Source: Nocardia transvalensis NBRC 15921
Lineage (GTDB): Bacteria > Actinomycetota > Actinomycetes > Mycobacteriales > Mycobacteriaceae
Assembly: GCF_000308875.1 (NCBI RefSeq)
Contig: NZ_BAGL01000081.1
Coordinates: 78,429 to 142,428 of the forward strand
Length of the DNA stretch: 64,000 bases
Direction: 5' to 3'
Position 1 is the stretch's first letter, and every line of letters begins with the position of its first letter. This document shows positions 19,162 to 28,228 of the stretch, piece after piece. The notes beneath the pieces are model-generated. The model ran no database searches, had not been told where the DNA came from, and saw nothing but the letters and a program-made list of their open reading frames with translations. The position numbers and the translations under genes were made by a program.

Positions 19162-20322
19162 GTGAGCAGCACCCTGCGGACCCTTCCCATACCCACCGGA
19201 GCCGCGGTGGGTGAGGTCATGCCGCACCTGCGAGAGGCACTGGCCGGCAACGGTCCGGCCTGGTTGCCGGTGCCGACGGGTGATCGCCGCGAATCACACC
19301 GGCTCTCCAACGCCCTGCGTCCCGGCGAACCGATCGAGGACGAGGTGGCGCTCGTCGTCACCACCTCGGGCACCACGGGGGTCCCCAAGGGAGCGATGCT
19401 CAGCGCGGCCGCCCTGCGCGCCAGCGGGACCGCCACGCACGAGCGGCTGGGCGGGCCGGGCCAGTGGCTGCTGGCGCTGCCGACCCATCACATCGCCGGA
19501 ATTCAGGTGTTGCTGCGCAGTATCCAGGCCGGCACCGAACCCGTCGTACTGGACGTTTCGGACGGTTTCCTACCCGACGGCCTGGCGACCGCCATCGCGG
19601 GGATGACCGGTCCGCGCCGGTACACCTCCCTCGTGCCGACCCAGCTGATCAAGGCCCTCGACGAGCCGTCCGGCGCGGAGGCGCTCGCGTCCCTCGACGC
19701 CGTGCTGATCGGCGGCGCGCCCACCCCGAAGCCGGTGCTGGAGCGTGCCCGGGCCGCGGGCATCACCGTGGTGCGCACGTACGGCATGAGCGAGACCTGC
19801 GGCGGCTGCGTCTACGAGGGCATCCCGCTCGACGGCGCCGAGGTGCGCATCGAGGACGGCCGGGTGCTGCTCGGCGGGGCCATGCTCGCGAGCGGCTACC
19901 GCGGACTGCCCGACCACCCCGCCTTCGCCGAACCCGGCTGGTTCCGCACCGAGGACGCCGGGGTCTACGAGAACGGCGTCCTGACCATCCAGGGCCGCCT
20001 GGACGAGGCCATCATGACCGGCGGCCTGCTGGTGATCCCGCAGGTGGTGGAGGCCGTGCTGGCCAACCACCCCGGAGTGAGCGAGGTCGTCGTCCTGGGT
20101 CTGCCCGACGAACGCCTCGGCCAGCGCGTGGCCGTCGCCGTCGTCCCCACCGCCGGCTCCCGCCCCACCCTCGACGAGCTCCGCGACCACGTCACCCGCG
20201 AACTCGACGCCATCGCGGCCCCCCGCGAACTCGCCGTCATCGACGAGGTTCCTATGCGTGGGCCCGGGAAGCCGGACCGCATCAAACTGCGTGAGCATCT
20301 CCTCGCCGACGCTCCGCACTGA
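19162..20322 (+). CDS. menE: MenE, o-succinylbenzoate-CoA ligase
   Basis: 386 residues, the short MenE form of the ANL adenylating family, making OSB-CoA for MenB. Visible: P-loop TTSGTTGVPKGAM, LPTHHIAGIQVL, the adenylate-binding TYGMSETCGG, hinge GRLDEAIMTGGLLVIP, and the C-terminal lysine region RGPGKPDRIKLRE. Start GTG 19162. The stop is followed by repeat copy C. Confidence 0.94.
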   Translation: MSSTLRTLPIPTGAAVGEVMPHLREALAGNGPAWLPVPTGDRRESHRLSNALRPGEPIEDEVALVVTTSGTTGVPKGAMLSAAALRASGTATHERLGGPGQWLLALPTHHIAGIQVLLRSIQAGTEPVVLDVSDGFLPDGLATAIAGMTGPRRYTSLVPTQLIKALDEPSGAEALASLDAVLIGGAPTPKPVLERARAAGITVVRTYGMSETCGGCVYEGIPLDGAEVRIEDGRVLLGGAMLASGYRGLPDHPAFAEPGWFRTEDAGVYENGVLTIQGRLDEAIMTGGLLVIPQVVEAVLANHPGVSEVVVLGLPDERLGQRVAVAVVPTAGSRPTLDELRDHVTRELDAIAAPRELAVIDEVPMRGPGKPDRIKLREHLLADAPH

Positions 20323-20324
20323 CG

Positions 20325-20411
20325 TGGATTCCGGCCGAAAGCGTGCCGGAAGCGAGGATTTCTTCCCGCATCGCAATGCTCGTTTTCCGGCGTGCCGTTG
20401 GCCGGAAACCA
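20325..20411. repeat. Dispersed paired palindrome, copy C (inside-out)
   Basis: Left unit TTCCGGC-N9-GCCGGAA (from 20329) and right unit of the same form (ending 20408) are inverted copies separated by about 33 bases. Compared with copies A and B the arms are swapped: the end that faces the loop in A and B faces outward here. It begins three bases after the menE stop. Confidence 0.75.
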
Positions 20412-20508
20412 AGGTTGAGCGTGGGAAACGCTGACGAAAGCCCGGCTTGCGTGGGCGTGCAACAGTGGCGCAAGGGGCGTGCAAGGGTGGGGTCGCAGAG
20501 TGTGTGGC

Positions 20509-21519
20509 ATGACTTCATACGCACCTGCTGATGCTCTCGCAATCGAGGCGGACGGGCTGGTCAAGGTCTTCGGGGAGCAGCGAGCCGTCGACGGCGTGAG
20601 CCTGGCGGTGCCGCAGGGCGCCGTGTACGGCGTGCTGGGACCCAACGGGGCCGGTAAGACCACCACCATCCGCATGCTCGCCACGCTGCTGCGCCCGGAC
20701 GGGGGCAGCGCGCGGATCTTCGGCCACGACGTGATGGCAGAACCGACCGCGGTCCGCTCGCTCATCGGCGTCACCGGGCAGTACGCCTCGGTCGACGAGA
20801 AGCTGAGCGCCACCGAGAACCTGATGATCTTCTCCCGCCTGCTCGGCCTGAGCCGCTTCGACGCCCGGCGCAAGTCCGCCGAACTGCTGGAGGAGTTCGG
20901 ACTGACCGAGGCCGCCAACAAACCCCTGGAGAACTTCTCCGGCGGTATGCGGCGCCGGCTCGATCTGGCCGCCAGCCTGATCTCCACCCCGCCGCTGCTG
21001 TTCCTCGACGAGCCGACCACCGGCCTGGATCCGCGCACCCGCGCGCAGATGTGGGAGACCATCCGGCGTCTGGTCCGCGAGGGCGCGACCGTCCTGCTCA
21101 CCACGCAGTACCTCGACGAGGCCGATCAGCTGGCCGACCGGATCGCGGTGATCGACCGCGGCAAGGTCATCGCCGACGGCACCTCCGACGAGCTGAAGGC
21201 GTCGGTCGGGGTGTCGGCGCTGCAGATCACCGTCGCCGATCCCGAACGCACCGAGACCGCCCGCACCCTCATCGGCGAATTCCTCTCGCACGCCGCGGGC
21301 AAGCTCGTCGAGGCCAGCGTCACCCCCGAGGCCCGCCGCATCACCGCACCCCTGGACGATCCGGGCGTCACCGCCGATCTGCTGATCCGGTTGCGCGACA
21401 ACGACGTCCGGGTCGACGAGATCACCGTCAGCAAGCCGAGCCTGGACGAGGTCTTCTTCGCCATCACCGGGCACGGCGCCGAAGAGACCGATACCGATTC
21501 CGAGAGGAGCGCGGCATGA
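20509..21519 (+). CDS. DrrA-type ABC transporter ATPase
   Basis: 336 residues. Walker A GPNGAGKTTT, signature FSGGMRRRLDLAA, Walker B LLFLDEPTTGLDP, and the DrrA/daunorubicin-resistance C-terminal extension (DEVFFAITGHGAEE). ATG 20509 was chosen because the protein fold begins right after it. The stop overlaps the permease start as ATGA. With the next gene it forms an exporter, probably for a lipid or antibiotic-like product. Confidence 0.9.
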   Translation: MTSYAPADALAIEADGLVKVFGEQRAVDGVSLAVPQGAVYGVLGPNGAGKTTTIRMLATLLRPDGGSARIFGHDVMAEPTAVRSLIGVTGQYASVDEKLSATENLMIFSRLLGLSRFDARRKSAELLEEFGLTEAANKPLENFSGGMRRRLDLAASLISTPPLLFLDEPTTGLDPRTRAQMWETIRRLVREGATVLLTTQYLDEADQLADRIAVIDRGKVIADGTSDELKASVGVSALQITVADPERTETARTLIGEFLSHAAGKLVEASVTPEARRITAPLDDPGVTADLLIRLRDNDVRVDEITVSKPSLDEVFFAITGHGAEETDTDSERSAA

Positions 21520-22358
21520 CAACCACGATGACCGCCCCTGCCCAGACCGGGCGCCACGCGGCGCCCGTCGCGATTCCCCAAGTCAGCAACCACATCTCAC
21601 TCCGCCAGACCGTGGCGAATTCGCTCACCATGGCCTACCGCGGGATCCTCAAGATCAAGCACAATCCCGAGCAGCTGTTCGACGTCACGATCCAGCCGAT
21701 CCTGTTCACGGCGCTGTTCGCCTACATCTTCGGCGGCGGCCTCGCCGGGAGCATGCACGACTACCTGCCGACCCTGATTCCGGGCATCCTGGTGCAGACC
21801 GTGGTGCTGACCTCGGTCGTCACCGGCACCCAGCTCCGGGAGGATATGGACAAGGGCGTCTTCGACCGGTTCAAATCCCTTCCGATCGCCCGCATTTCGG
21901 CGCTGTCGGGCGCGCTGATCGCCGATATGGTGCGCTACGGCATCGCGACCGTCCTCACCATCGTGATGGGCCTGATCCTGGGTTACCGGCCCGGCGGCGG
22001 GGTCGTCGGCGTGGTCACGGCCGGCCTGGTCGTGGTGCTCTGCTCGTTCGCCGTCAGCTGGATCTGGGCGCTGGTCGGAGTCACTGGTAAGAGCGCCTCG
22101 GCCGTCCAGGGCATCTCGATGATGATCATGTTCCCGCTGACCTTCATGTCCGGCGCCTTCGTCGGCGTGAACACCATGCCCGGCTGGTTGCAGGGCCTGA
22201 ACAAGGTCAACCCGATCTACTACATGGTCAACGCGTCACGAGAACTGATGAACGACAACGTCTTCTCGAGCAACCTGGTCTGGTGCCTGGTCGGCTCGGT
22301 GGCCGTGGTCGTGATCTTCGCACCCCTCGCGATCCGGGCCTACATGCGCCGGGCGTGA
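21516..22358 (+). CDS. DrrB-type ABC-2 transporter permease
   Basis: 280 residues, six predicted membrane segments of the ABC-2 type: LFDVTIQPILFTALFAYIFGG, TLIPGILVQTVVLTSVVTG, VLTIVMGLILGY, and MMIMFPLTFMSGAFVGV, with the DrrB motif MPGWLQGLNKVNPIYYMV. Coupled to the ATPase by ATGA. The downstream hairpin at 22372 ends the unit. Confidence 0.88.
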   Translation: MTTTMTAPAQTGRHAAPVAIPQVSNHISLRQTVANSLTMAYRGILKIKHNPEQLFDVTIQPILFTALFAYIFGGGLAGSMHDYLPTLIPGILVQTVVLTSVVTGTQLREDMDKGVFDRFKSLPIARISALSGALIADMVRYGIATVLTIVMGLILGYRPGGGVVGVVTAGLVVVLCSFAVSWIWALVGVTGKSASAVQGISMMIMFPLTFMSGAFVGVNTMPGWLQGLNKVNPIYYMVNASRELMNDNVFSSNLVWCLVGSVAVVVIFAPLAIRAYMRRA

Positions 22359-22371
22359 CCCACACCGCACC

Positions 22372-22413
22372 GAGCGTGTCCGCCGACCGGGAAACCGGTT
22401 GGCGGACACGCTC
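22372..22413. terminator. Bidirectional terminator hairpin
   Basis: GAGCGTGTCCGCC (22372-22384) pairs perfectly with GGCGGACACGCTC (22401-22413). After one mismatch the stem continues ACCGG/CCGGT with a GAAA tetraloop. It separates the convergent exporter permease and SARP regulator, and the right arm runs into the regulator stop codon. Confidence 0.88.
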
Positions 22414-25400
22414 ATTCGCGTACCGTGTCGAGGACCTCGCCCAGCATCCGCATCACCCGCTCCGCCGCCACCCGGCGGCTCAGGCCCGGCAGCGCCCGCC
22501 GGACGTTCTCCAGCGCCTCCTCGCCGACGACCGGCCGGTGCAGCGCGAGGTGCCGATTCCAGCGCATCGAGGGCATGTCCTGGCGGCCGACGACCTTCGG
22601 CGCGAGCGCCAGCAGGGACAGCCCCGTCTGCGTATTCTTGCCGGTGGCAACGAGATACGTGCCGATCGCGCAGGCGACCGCGCCGATCTGCGGCAGATCG
22701 AAGTACTGCGCCAGCCGCGCCAGCGTCTCGTCGATCAGCTGCGCCGGCAGCGCCGGAACCTCGGACAGCCGGTCGTGGAGCACATGCGCGTCGAGGACGG
22801 CCGCGCCGATCAGGATGTCGCCGGGACCGGGCGCCACCTGCTGCAGGGGCCAGTCGAACAGCTCCAGCGATTTGCGATAGGTCCGCAGGCCGCGCTCGAT
22901 CTCCCCTTCGGCGAGTTCCAGTTCCGCGAGCCCCGACACCACCATCCCGCGCCGGTGATTCGGCCGCACCACGGGATCGTCGAGATCGGTGCCGTCGTCC
23001 ACCATGCCCAGCGCGAATTCCAGTTCCGTGCGGGCCGCCACCGGCTCCCCGGCGCCGACCAGCGCGACGGCCAGGAAGGTGCGGATCTCCACGGCCTCCT
23101 CGTAGCTGTGCAGCAGCACCAGCAGATCGACGGCACGGCGGTAGTAGCCCGCCGACTCCCGGTAGTGCGCCTGCTGCGAGGACATCTGGCCGAGATGCTG
23201 GCAGGCCATCGCGGTGCTCCAGACATCGTGGGGCTCCACGATTTTCAGCACCTGGATCGCGTCCTGGGTGGAGCCGTACACGTCGCTGTTGTTCTCGCGC
23301 ATGTTCGCGCGCAGCATCAGCGCCACGGCGCGCACGTCGTCGTCGGGACTACGAGCGCCCTCGGCGAGCTTGCGCCCGAGCCGGCTGACGTCGGGTCGCA
23401 GGCAGATCAGCTCACCGAAGTAGCGGGCCATCGGGGTCAGCGGTGCGGTCGAGTTCAGCAGCCGGCGGGTCCGCCCGCGGATGATCGCGAGCGCCCGCAG
23501 GCCCGCGTTGCCGAACATCAGGTGCGCCCCGACCGTCAGGTAGGTCTGCATCTCCAGCGCGGCCTGCTCCAGCGTGCGCTCGCCCGTCGGCGGCGCCACC
23601 GCGAGCAGTCGCGGCGCCCAGTTCATCAGTTCCATATGGCCGCCCCGCATGACCCACAGGGTGGCCACGACCGCGAAGACCGAGTACACGGTTTCGGCGT
23701 CCTCGGTGTCCAGCGCGTATCGGAGCACGGCGAGCAGGTTGTCCAGTTCCGCGGCGACCGACAGCACCACTTCGACCTGGTCCTGTGTCTGGTACCGCCG
23801 CGCGACGTCGACGACGAATTCCCGCGCCCAGCCGCACATCCGGTCCATGACGAGATCGGCCTCGCCGTCGATCAGCTGCTCCTCGCCGAATTCGCGGACC
23901 GTCTCCAGCATGCGGTAGCGCGTCCCGACCTCGTCGTCCCCCTCGAGCACGGTGAGCAGCGACTGGCTCACCAGACCCTCCACGGCGCCCATCGGATCGA
24001 TGACCCCGTCCCCACCGGCCACGAATTCGGCTGCGGCGAGGGTGAATCCGGCCGGGAACCGGCACAGCCGCCGCAACGCGATCTGCTGTTCGGGATCGAG
24101 GAGATTCCAGCTCCACTCGATCACCGCGTGCAGCGTGCGATGCCGTTCCGGCGAGGTGCGGTCGCCCGAGCGCAGCAGGGCGAACCGGTGCTCGAGCCGC
24201 GCCTCGATCTCCTCCACGCTCATCGTCCGCACCCGGGCCGCGGCGAGTTCGATGGCGAGCGGCAGCCCGTCCAGCGTCCGGCACAGCCGCGCCACGGCCT
24301 CGGGTTCCAGCCGCACCGACGGCCGGACGGCGCGGGCCCGCGCGACGAAGAGGTCGGTGGCCGGTGAACCGTGCGCGTCGATGGCCAAGGGCGGCAACGG
24401 GTAGACGGTCTCGGCGGTGATCGCCAGCGGGGCCCGGCTGGTGGCCAGCACGGTCAGCTGATCGCACGCGCCGACCAGATCCGCGACCACCTCGGCGACG
24501 GCGTCGATCAGGTGTTCGCAGTTGTCGAGGATCAGCAGCATCGGCCGCAGCGACAGCGCCTCCCGCAGGCGCCGGCGGCCGTCGATGATCTGATTCGGGC
24601 GCAATACCTTTGTCTCGCGGGAGTATTCGCTCATCCCGAGCGTCGCGCCGATGGCGGCCTCGATCTCCGCGCAGGTCGCCGCCAGGCCGTCCGGATCGGC
24701 CCGCAGCGAGGCCAGCTCGACCATCGCGACCGGCTGCTCGCCGCCGACCCGCGCGCCCAATTCGTTGGCCACCCTGGTCTTTCCGGTACCGCCGGGTCCG
24801 AGGACGGTCACCGCCCGCGAGGTCCGCAGCGACCGTTCGAGGGCGTCGAGATCGGCCTCGCGGCCCAGCAGCGGATTGGGCGCGGCCCGCAACCCGATCG
24901 TCGACAGCAGCGGCGGCGCCGGGCGTTCCGCGTGCCCGTCACCGGATTCGGGCGTCAGGGCATGCTGTGCCGAGGACACCAGCTGCACCGGCGTCCGGCT
25001 CGCGGCGGGCCTGGCGCGCGCGGGCTCCGGCATCGGTTCCCCGCGCAGGATGGCGGTATTCAGCGTGACCAGGGCCGGGCCCGGATCGGCGCCGAGTTCG
25101 TCGCCCAGCCGTTTGCGCAGCGTCGCAAAGACTTCCAGGGCCTCGTTGGACCGGCCGTCGGCGGCGAGCAGGCGCATGAGCGTGCCGTGCGCGGGCTCGT
25201 CCAGCGGCTGCGCGAGCGCGGCCCGGCGGGCGACGGCCGTCGCGCCGGCGAGATCACCGGCCTCCTCGCGGGCCGCCAGTTCCAGGCCGTCCAGGGCATT
25301 CCAGCGCGCCGCCGCGAGTTCGCCCAGTTCGTCCGCGACCGGGCCGGACGGCAGATCCGACCCCGGCTCGCCCCGCCACAGCCGCCGCGCCCGCGCGATC

Positions 25401-25852
25401 CGCTCCAGGCAGCCCGCCGCGTCGCCGCTGTCGAGCAGGTCCCGGGCCTCCCGCTCGAGGAGGCGCGCGGCGCTCAGATCGACCGCGCCCTCGGGCAGCA
25501 CCAGCCGGTACCCGGCCGGGCCGATCTCCAGCGCGCCCTCCGGCAGCACCGACCGCAGCCGCGACACCTGCGTGTGCAGCGCGTTCATCGGCGCCCGCGG
25601 GGGCTGCTCGCCCCAGACCTCGTCGATCAGCGCCTGCGCGCTGCGGCTGCGGCCGGGATGCGCGGCGAGCGCCGCGACCAGCAGGCGCGCCCGGGCGCCG
25701 GGAACCGCGGTGAGTTCGCCGTCCTTGCGCACCGCGATCTCGCCCAGCAGCGCCACCAGGATCCGCGCCCCGGGCAGATTCTCGTCCCGGTTCGTGCCCG
25801 ACCGGGTGTGTGTCGTCCCGGCGCCTGTGGAGCCGCTGTGATCAGGAAACAT
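22412..25852 (-). CDS. AfsR/SARP-family regulator with ATPase domain
   Basis: About 1,146 residues. Order: winged-helix OmpR-type DNA-binding domain (about 30-115; RSRSAQALIDEVWGEQPPRA), bacterial transcriptional activation domain (about 120-270; ALEVFATLRKRLGDELGADPGP), NB-ARC-like ATPase (Walker A VLGPGGTGKTRVANELG, Walker B MLLILDNCEHL), then a long helical repeat region. By family it is an activator of secondary metabolism or transport. The convergent exporter is a plausible but unproven target. Start ATG 25852. Confidence 0.87.
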   Translation of the reverse strand: MFPDHSGSTGAGTTHTRSGTNRDENLPGARILVALLGEIAVRKDGELTAVPGARARLLVAALAAHPGRSRSAQALIDEVWGEQPPRAPMNALHTQVSRLRSVLPEGALEIGPAGYRLVLPEGAVDLSAARLLEREARDLLDSGDAAGCLERIARARRLWRGEPGSDLPSGPVADELGELAAARWNALDGLELAAREEAGDLAGATAVARRAALAQPLDEPAHGTLMRLLAADGRSNEALEVFATLRKRLGDELGADPGPALVTLNTAILRGEPMPEPARARPAASRTPVQLVSSAQHALTPESGDGHAERPAPPLLSTIGLRAAPNPLLGREADLDALERSLRTSRAVTVLGPGGTGKTRVANELGARVGGEQPVAMVELASLRADPDGLAATCAEIEAAIGATLGMSEYSRETKVLRPNQIIDGRRRLREALSLRPMLLILDNCEHLIDAVAEVVADLVGACDQLTVLATSRAPLAITAETVYPLPPLAIDAHGSPATDLFVARARAVRPSVRLEPEAVARLCRTLDGLPLAIELAAARVRTMSVEEIEARLEHRFALLRSGDRTSPERHRTLHAVIEWSWNLLDPEQQIALRRLCRFPAGFTLAAAEFVAGGDGVIDPMGAVEGLVSQSLLTVLEGDDEVGTRYRMLETVREFGEEQLIDGEADLVMDRMCGWAREFVVDVARRYQTQDQVEVVLSVAAELDNLLAVLRYALDTEDAETVYSVFAVVATLWVMRGGHMELMNWAPRLLAVAPPTGERTLEQAALEMQTYLTVGAHLMFGNAGLRALAIIRGRTRRLLNSTAPLTPMARYFGELICLRPDVSRLGRKLAEGARSPDDDVRAVALMLRANMRENNSDVYGSTQDAIQVLKIVEPHDVWSTAMACQHLGQMSSQQAHYRESAGYYRRAVDLLVLLHSYEEAVEIRTFLAVALVGAGEPVAARTELEFALGMVDDGTDLDDPVVRPNHRRGMVVSGLAELELAEGEIERGLRTYRKSLELFDWPLQQVAPGPGDILIGAAVLDAHVLHDRLSEVPALPAQLIDETLARLAQYFDLPQIGAVACAIGTYLVATGKNTQTGLSLLALAPKVVGRQDMPSMRWNRHLALHRPVVGEEALENVRRALPGLSRRVAAERVMRMLGEVLDTVRE

Positions 25853-25949
25853 GCCGTCGCAATCGTATGTGACCGGTCTACTGGTTATCGGGCGCGCAAC
25901 AGTGCGGATCACCGCTCCCCATTGTGCGCCGCGTCGCCGCATATTCTAA

Positions 25950-25963
25950 TCCGATATATCGGA
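25950..25963. promoter_or_regulatory. Palindrome in the menA / SARP regulator intergenic region
   Basis: A perfect 14-base palindrome TCCGATATATCGGA in an unusually AT-rich stretch, with a partial echo (TACCGATACAG) 20 bases downstream. It lies 68 bases before menA and 97 before the divergent regulator. It is probably an operator; the binding protein is unknown. Confidence 0.45.
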
Positions 25964-26031
25964 ATAATTCTACCGATACAGTGGCGGGCGCGCTCGGTTG
26001 CCGAGTCCCCGGTGCGCATTAGGCTGCGAGG

Positions 26032-26901
26032 ATGGCAAGTCCCGCACAATGGCTCGAAGGCGCCCGCCCGCGCACCCTTCCCAATGCGATCGCCCCGGTC
26101 CTGGTCGGCACCGGCGCGGCGGCGTCGCTGGACGGCGCGGTCTGGTGGAAGGCGCTGCTGAGCCTGGTGGTGTCGCTCGCGCTGATCATCGGCGTCAACT
26201 ACGCCAACGACTACTCCGACGGCATCCGCGGCACGGACGACGAGCGAGTCGGCCCGCTGCGGCTGGTCGGCTCGGGTGCGGCGAGCCCCGCCGCGGTGCG
26301 CGCCGCGGCCGTCGCGAGCCTGGCGGTGGCCGCCGTCGTGGGCCTGGTGCTGGTGTTCACCACGGCGTGGTGGCTGTTGCTGGTGGGCGCGGCCTGCCTG
26401 GCCGGGGCGTGGTTCTACACCGGGGGCGCGAAACCCTACGGCTACAGCGGTTTCGGCGAGATCGCGGTGTTCGTGTTCTTCGGCCTGATCGCGGTGCTGG
26501 GCACCGAATTCGTGCAGGCCGAGCGGATCGAGTGGGCCGGTGTGGTCGGCGCGATCGGCGTCGGCGCGTTCTCCAGCGCGGTGCTGGTCACCAACAACCT
26601 GCGCGATATCCCGACCGATTCGGTGACCGGGAAGACCACGCTGGCCGTGCGCCTCGGCGACACCCGCACCCGCACACTGCATATGGTGCTGCTGGGGGTG
26701 CCGTTCGCGGTCTCGCTGCTGCTGGTGGCCAGGACCCCGTGGGCCCTGGCCGGCCTGCTCGCGATTCCGCTGGCCGTGCGCTCCAACGCGCCCGTGCGCG
26801 GCGGCGAGAACGGACCGGGCCTGATCCCGTCGCTGCGCGACACCGGCCTGGCGATGCTGGTGTGGTCGATCCTCACCACCATCGCGCTGGCGATCGGCTA
26901 G
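26032..26901 (+). CDS. menA: MenA, 1,4-dihydroxy-2-naphthoate polyprenyltransferase
   Basis: 289 residues, UbiA-type integral membrane prenyltransferase. First Asp-rich motif NYANDYSDGIRGTD, second motif NNLRDIPTDSVTGKTTLAVRLGD, eight or so hydrophobic segments. It attaches the isoprenoid chain to DHNA at the membrane in menaquinone synthesis. Start ATG 26032. The 3' end overlaps the convergent membrane gene by four bases. Confidence 0.94.
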   Translation: MASPAQWLEGARPRTLPNAIAPVLVGTGAAASLDGAVWWKALLSLVVSLALIIGVNYANDYSDGIRGTDDERVGPLRLVGSGAASPAAVRAAAVASLAVAAVVGLVLVFTTAWWLLLVGAACLAGAWFYTGGAKPYGYSGFGEIAVFVFFGLIAVLGTEFVQAERIEWAGVVGAIGVGAFSSAVLVTNNLRDIPTDSVTGKTTLAVRLGDTRTRTLHMVLLGVPFAVSLLLVARTPWALAGLLAIPLAVRSNAPVRGGENGPGLIPSLRDTGLAMLVWSILTTIALAIG

Positions 26902-27281
26902 TCGTTGTCGGGCACCAGGATGCCCAGTACCCAGTTGACCAGCGTGATGATGATCGCGCCGAAGATCGCGGCCCAGAAGCCGTGCACGCGCAGACCGTAC
27001 TCGGTGGTCTCGGTGATCTTCGCCGTGAGCCACAGCATCAGGGCGTTGATCACCAGCAGGAACAGGCCCAGGCTGACGATCACCAGCGGGAGCGACAGCA
27101 GTTTCACGATCGGCTTGACGAGGGCGTTCACCAGACCGAAGACGATCGCGACGGCGAGCACCACCACGATCTTCGCGCCGGTGCCCTGATCCGACGGGCT
27201 GACCAGGTCGATATCGGCAACCCAGGCGGCGGCGAGCCAGATCGCGACCGCGTTGATGATCAGGCGTAGCAAGAGGACCAT
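26898..27281 (-). CDS. Phage-holin-4 superfamily membrane protein
   Basis: 127 residues, four hydrophobic segments: LLLRLIINAVAIWLAAAWVA, IVVVLAVAIVFGLVNAL, LLSLPLVIVSLGLFLLVINAL and FWAAIFGAIIITLVNWVLG. This pattern matches the widespread Phage_holin_4_2 membrane family, which despite its name is usually chromosomal and of unknown role. No phage genes are nearby. Confidence 0.8.
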   Translation of the reverse strand: MVLLLRLIINAVAIWLAAAWVADIDLVSPSDQGTGAKIVVVLAVAIVFGLVNALVKPIVKLLSLPLVIVSLGLFLLVINALMLWLTAKITETTEYGLRVHGFWAAIFGAIIITLVNWVLGILVPDND

Positions 27282-27349
27282 GGCGACATGCTAACGGCCG
27301 CCACGCCCGTCGGCCGGGCGTAGCGGCCACCGCGCGGCTACCCGGATCC

Positions 27350-27961
27350 TCAGGCCGCGCGGTCCAACAGGTCGTGGACGTTCTCGCGCAGCCGGCGCAC
27401 GCCGTCGTCGCCGCCGGCCAGGTCACGGACGGGATCGTTGGGCGCGCGCAGCACGCCGAGCAGCACGTGCGCGGCCTCGATGCGGTCGTCGCCCCGCGAG
27501 AGCGCCTCGCGCAGCGACAGTTCCAGCGCCTTCTTGGCTTGCTTGGTGAACGGGATATGGCCGAAGGTCATACCGCCGCGACGACGGAAGCGGCCCCGCT
27601 TGGGCTCGTCCTCCGGCGGCACGGCGCGGTCGAGCGCGTCCGAGCCGAAGGTGGCCTCCAGGCTCTCGCGCACGGCGTCGAGATCGATGCCGATGGAGCG
27701 CAGGGCCGCGGCGTCCTCCTCGCCCAGGGGCTCTCCGATGGGCTCGGCGGCGTCCTCGCTCAGCCCGCGGCCCAGGCTCTCCCGGATGCCCTCGGCGGTG
27801 AGGCCGTTCTCCGACAGCACTTTTCGCAGGCCCGCGTCGGGGCACGCGGCCAGCCCGAGCAGCAGGTGCTCGATATCGATGTGCGGAGAACGCAATTCGC
27901 GCGCCTCCTCCTGCGCGACCACGACCGCGTACCGCGCCGCCTTCGAGAATCGTTCGAACAT
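27350..27961 (-). CDS. Clp N-terminal-domain protein without ATPase
   Basis: 203 residues carrying two Clp-N repeats (FERFSKAARYAVVVAQEEA with SPHIDIEHLLLGLA, and ALELSLREALSRGDDRIEAAHVLLGVL) but no Walker motifs, so it is not ClpC itself. Clp-N domains bind adaptors or substrates. It may modulate Clp protease or sense damage. Start ATG 27961 shares its first base with the stop of the preceding HTH gene (TGATG). Confidence 0.82.
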   Translation of the reverse strand: MFERFSKAARYAVVVAQEEARELRSPHIDIEHLLLGLAACPDAGLRKVLSENGLTAEGIRESLGRGLSEDAAEPIGEPLGEEDAAALRSIGIDLDAVRESLEATFGSDALDRAVPPEDEPKRGRFRRRGGMTFGHIPFTKQAKKALELSLREALSRGDDRIEAAHVLLGVLRAPNDPVRDLAGGDDGVRRLRENVHDLLDRAA

Positions 27962-28182
27962 CAGCGGATCCCGCCTCTCCGGTTGTACTTCTGGTGGACC
28001 GCCTGCCGGCTGACCTCGAGCGCCTCGGCGATCGCCTGCCAGGACCAGCCCTGTTCCCGGGCATTGGCCACCTGGATCGCCTCCAGCCGTTCGAGCAGCC
28101 TGCTCAGCGCGAGCACCGCGCGCAGCCCGACCTTGGGGTCGGGACTGCCGGCGGCGGCCGCCAGCGTTGTTGCTTCACTCAT
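27961..28182 (-). CDS. Small HTH DNA-binding protein paired with the Clp-N protein
   Basis: 73 residues. A helical N-terminal half (LRAVLALSRLLERLEAIQVANA) precedes a sigma-region-4/AsnC-like HTH: QGWSWQAIAEALEVSRQAVHQKYNRR. No ribosome binding site is evident before ATG 28182. Two matching 16-base palindromes lie immediately upstream, so autoregulation is likely. This protein is probably the regulator and the Clp-N protein its partner. Confidence 0.82.
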   Translation of the reverse strand: MSEATTLAAAAGSPDPKVGLRAVLALSRLLERLEAIQVANAREQGWSWQAIAEALEVSRQAVHQKYNRRGGIR

Positions 28183-28185
28183 GTC

Positions 28186-28201
28186 GTCAATTTACGTTGA
28201 C
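28186..28201. promoter_or_regulatory. Operator copy 1 of the HTH/Clp-N operon
   Basis: GTCAATTTACGTTGAC is a palindrome of form GTCAA-N6-TTGAC, ending four bases before the start codon. A second copy lies at 28213-28228; centre spacing is 27 bases. Confidence 0.65.
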
Positions 28202-28212
28202 ATTCGGCAGGC

Positions 28213-28228
28213 GTCAACGAAAATTGAC
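28213..28228. promoter_or_regulatory. Operator copy 2 of the HTH/Clp-N operon
   Basis: GTCAACGAAAATTGAC, also GTCAA-N6-TTGAC. Its reverse complement matches copy 1 at 15 of 16 positions. Two such sites suggest cooperative binding of the HTH protein at its own promoter. Confidence 0.65.

Noticed and set aside
22283..24367. 694-residue open frame opposite the SARP regulator
   Set aside because: Antisense shadow rich in Arg/His/Gln with no recognisable domain; crosses the terminator hairpin.
26898..27281. Prophage remnant suggested by the holin-like gene
   Set aside because: No other phage gene nearby; this membrane family is commonly chromosomal.
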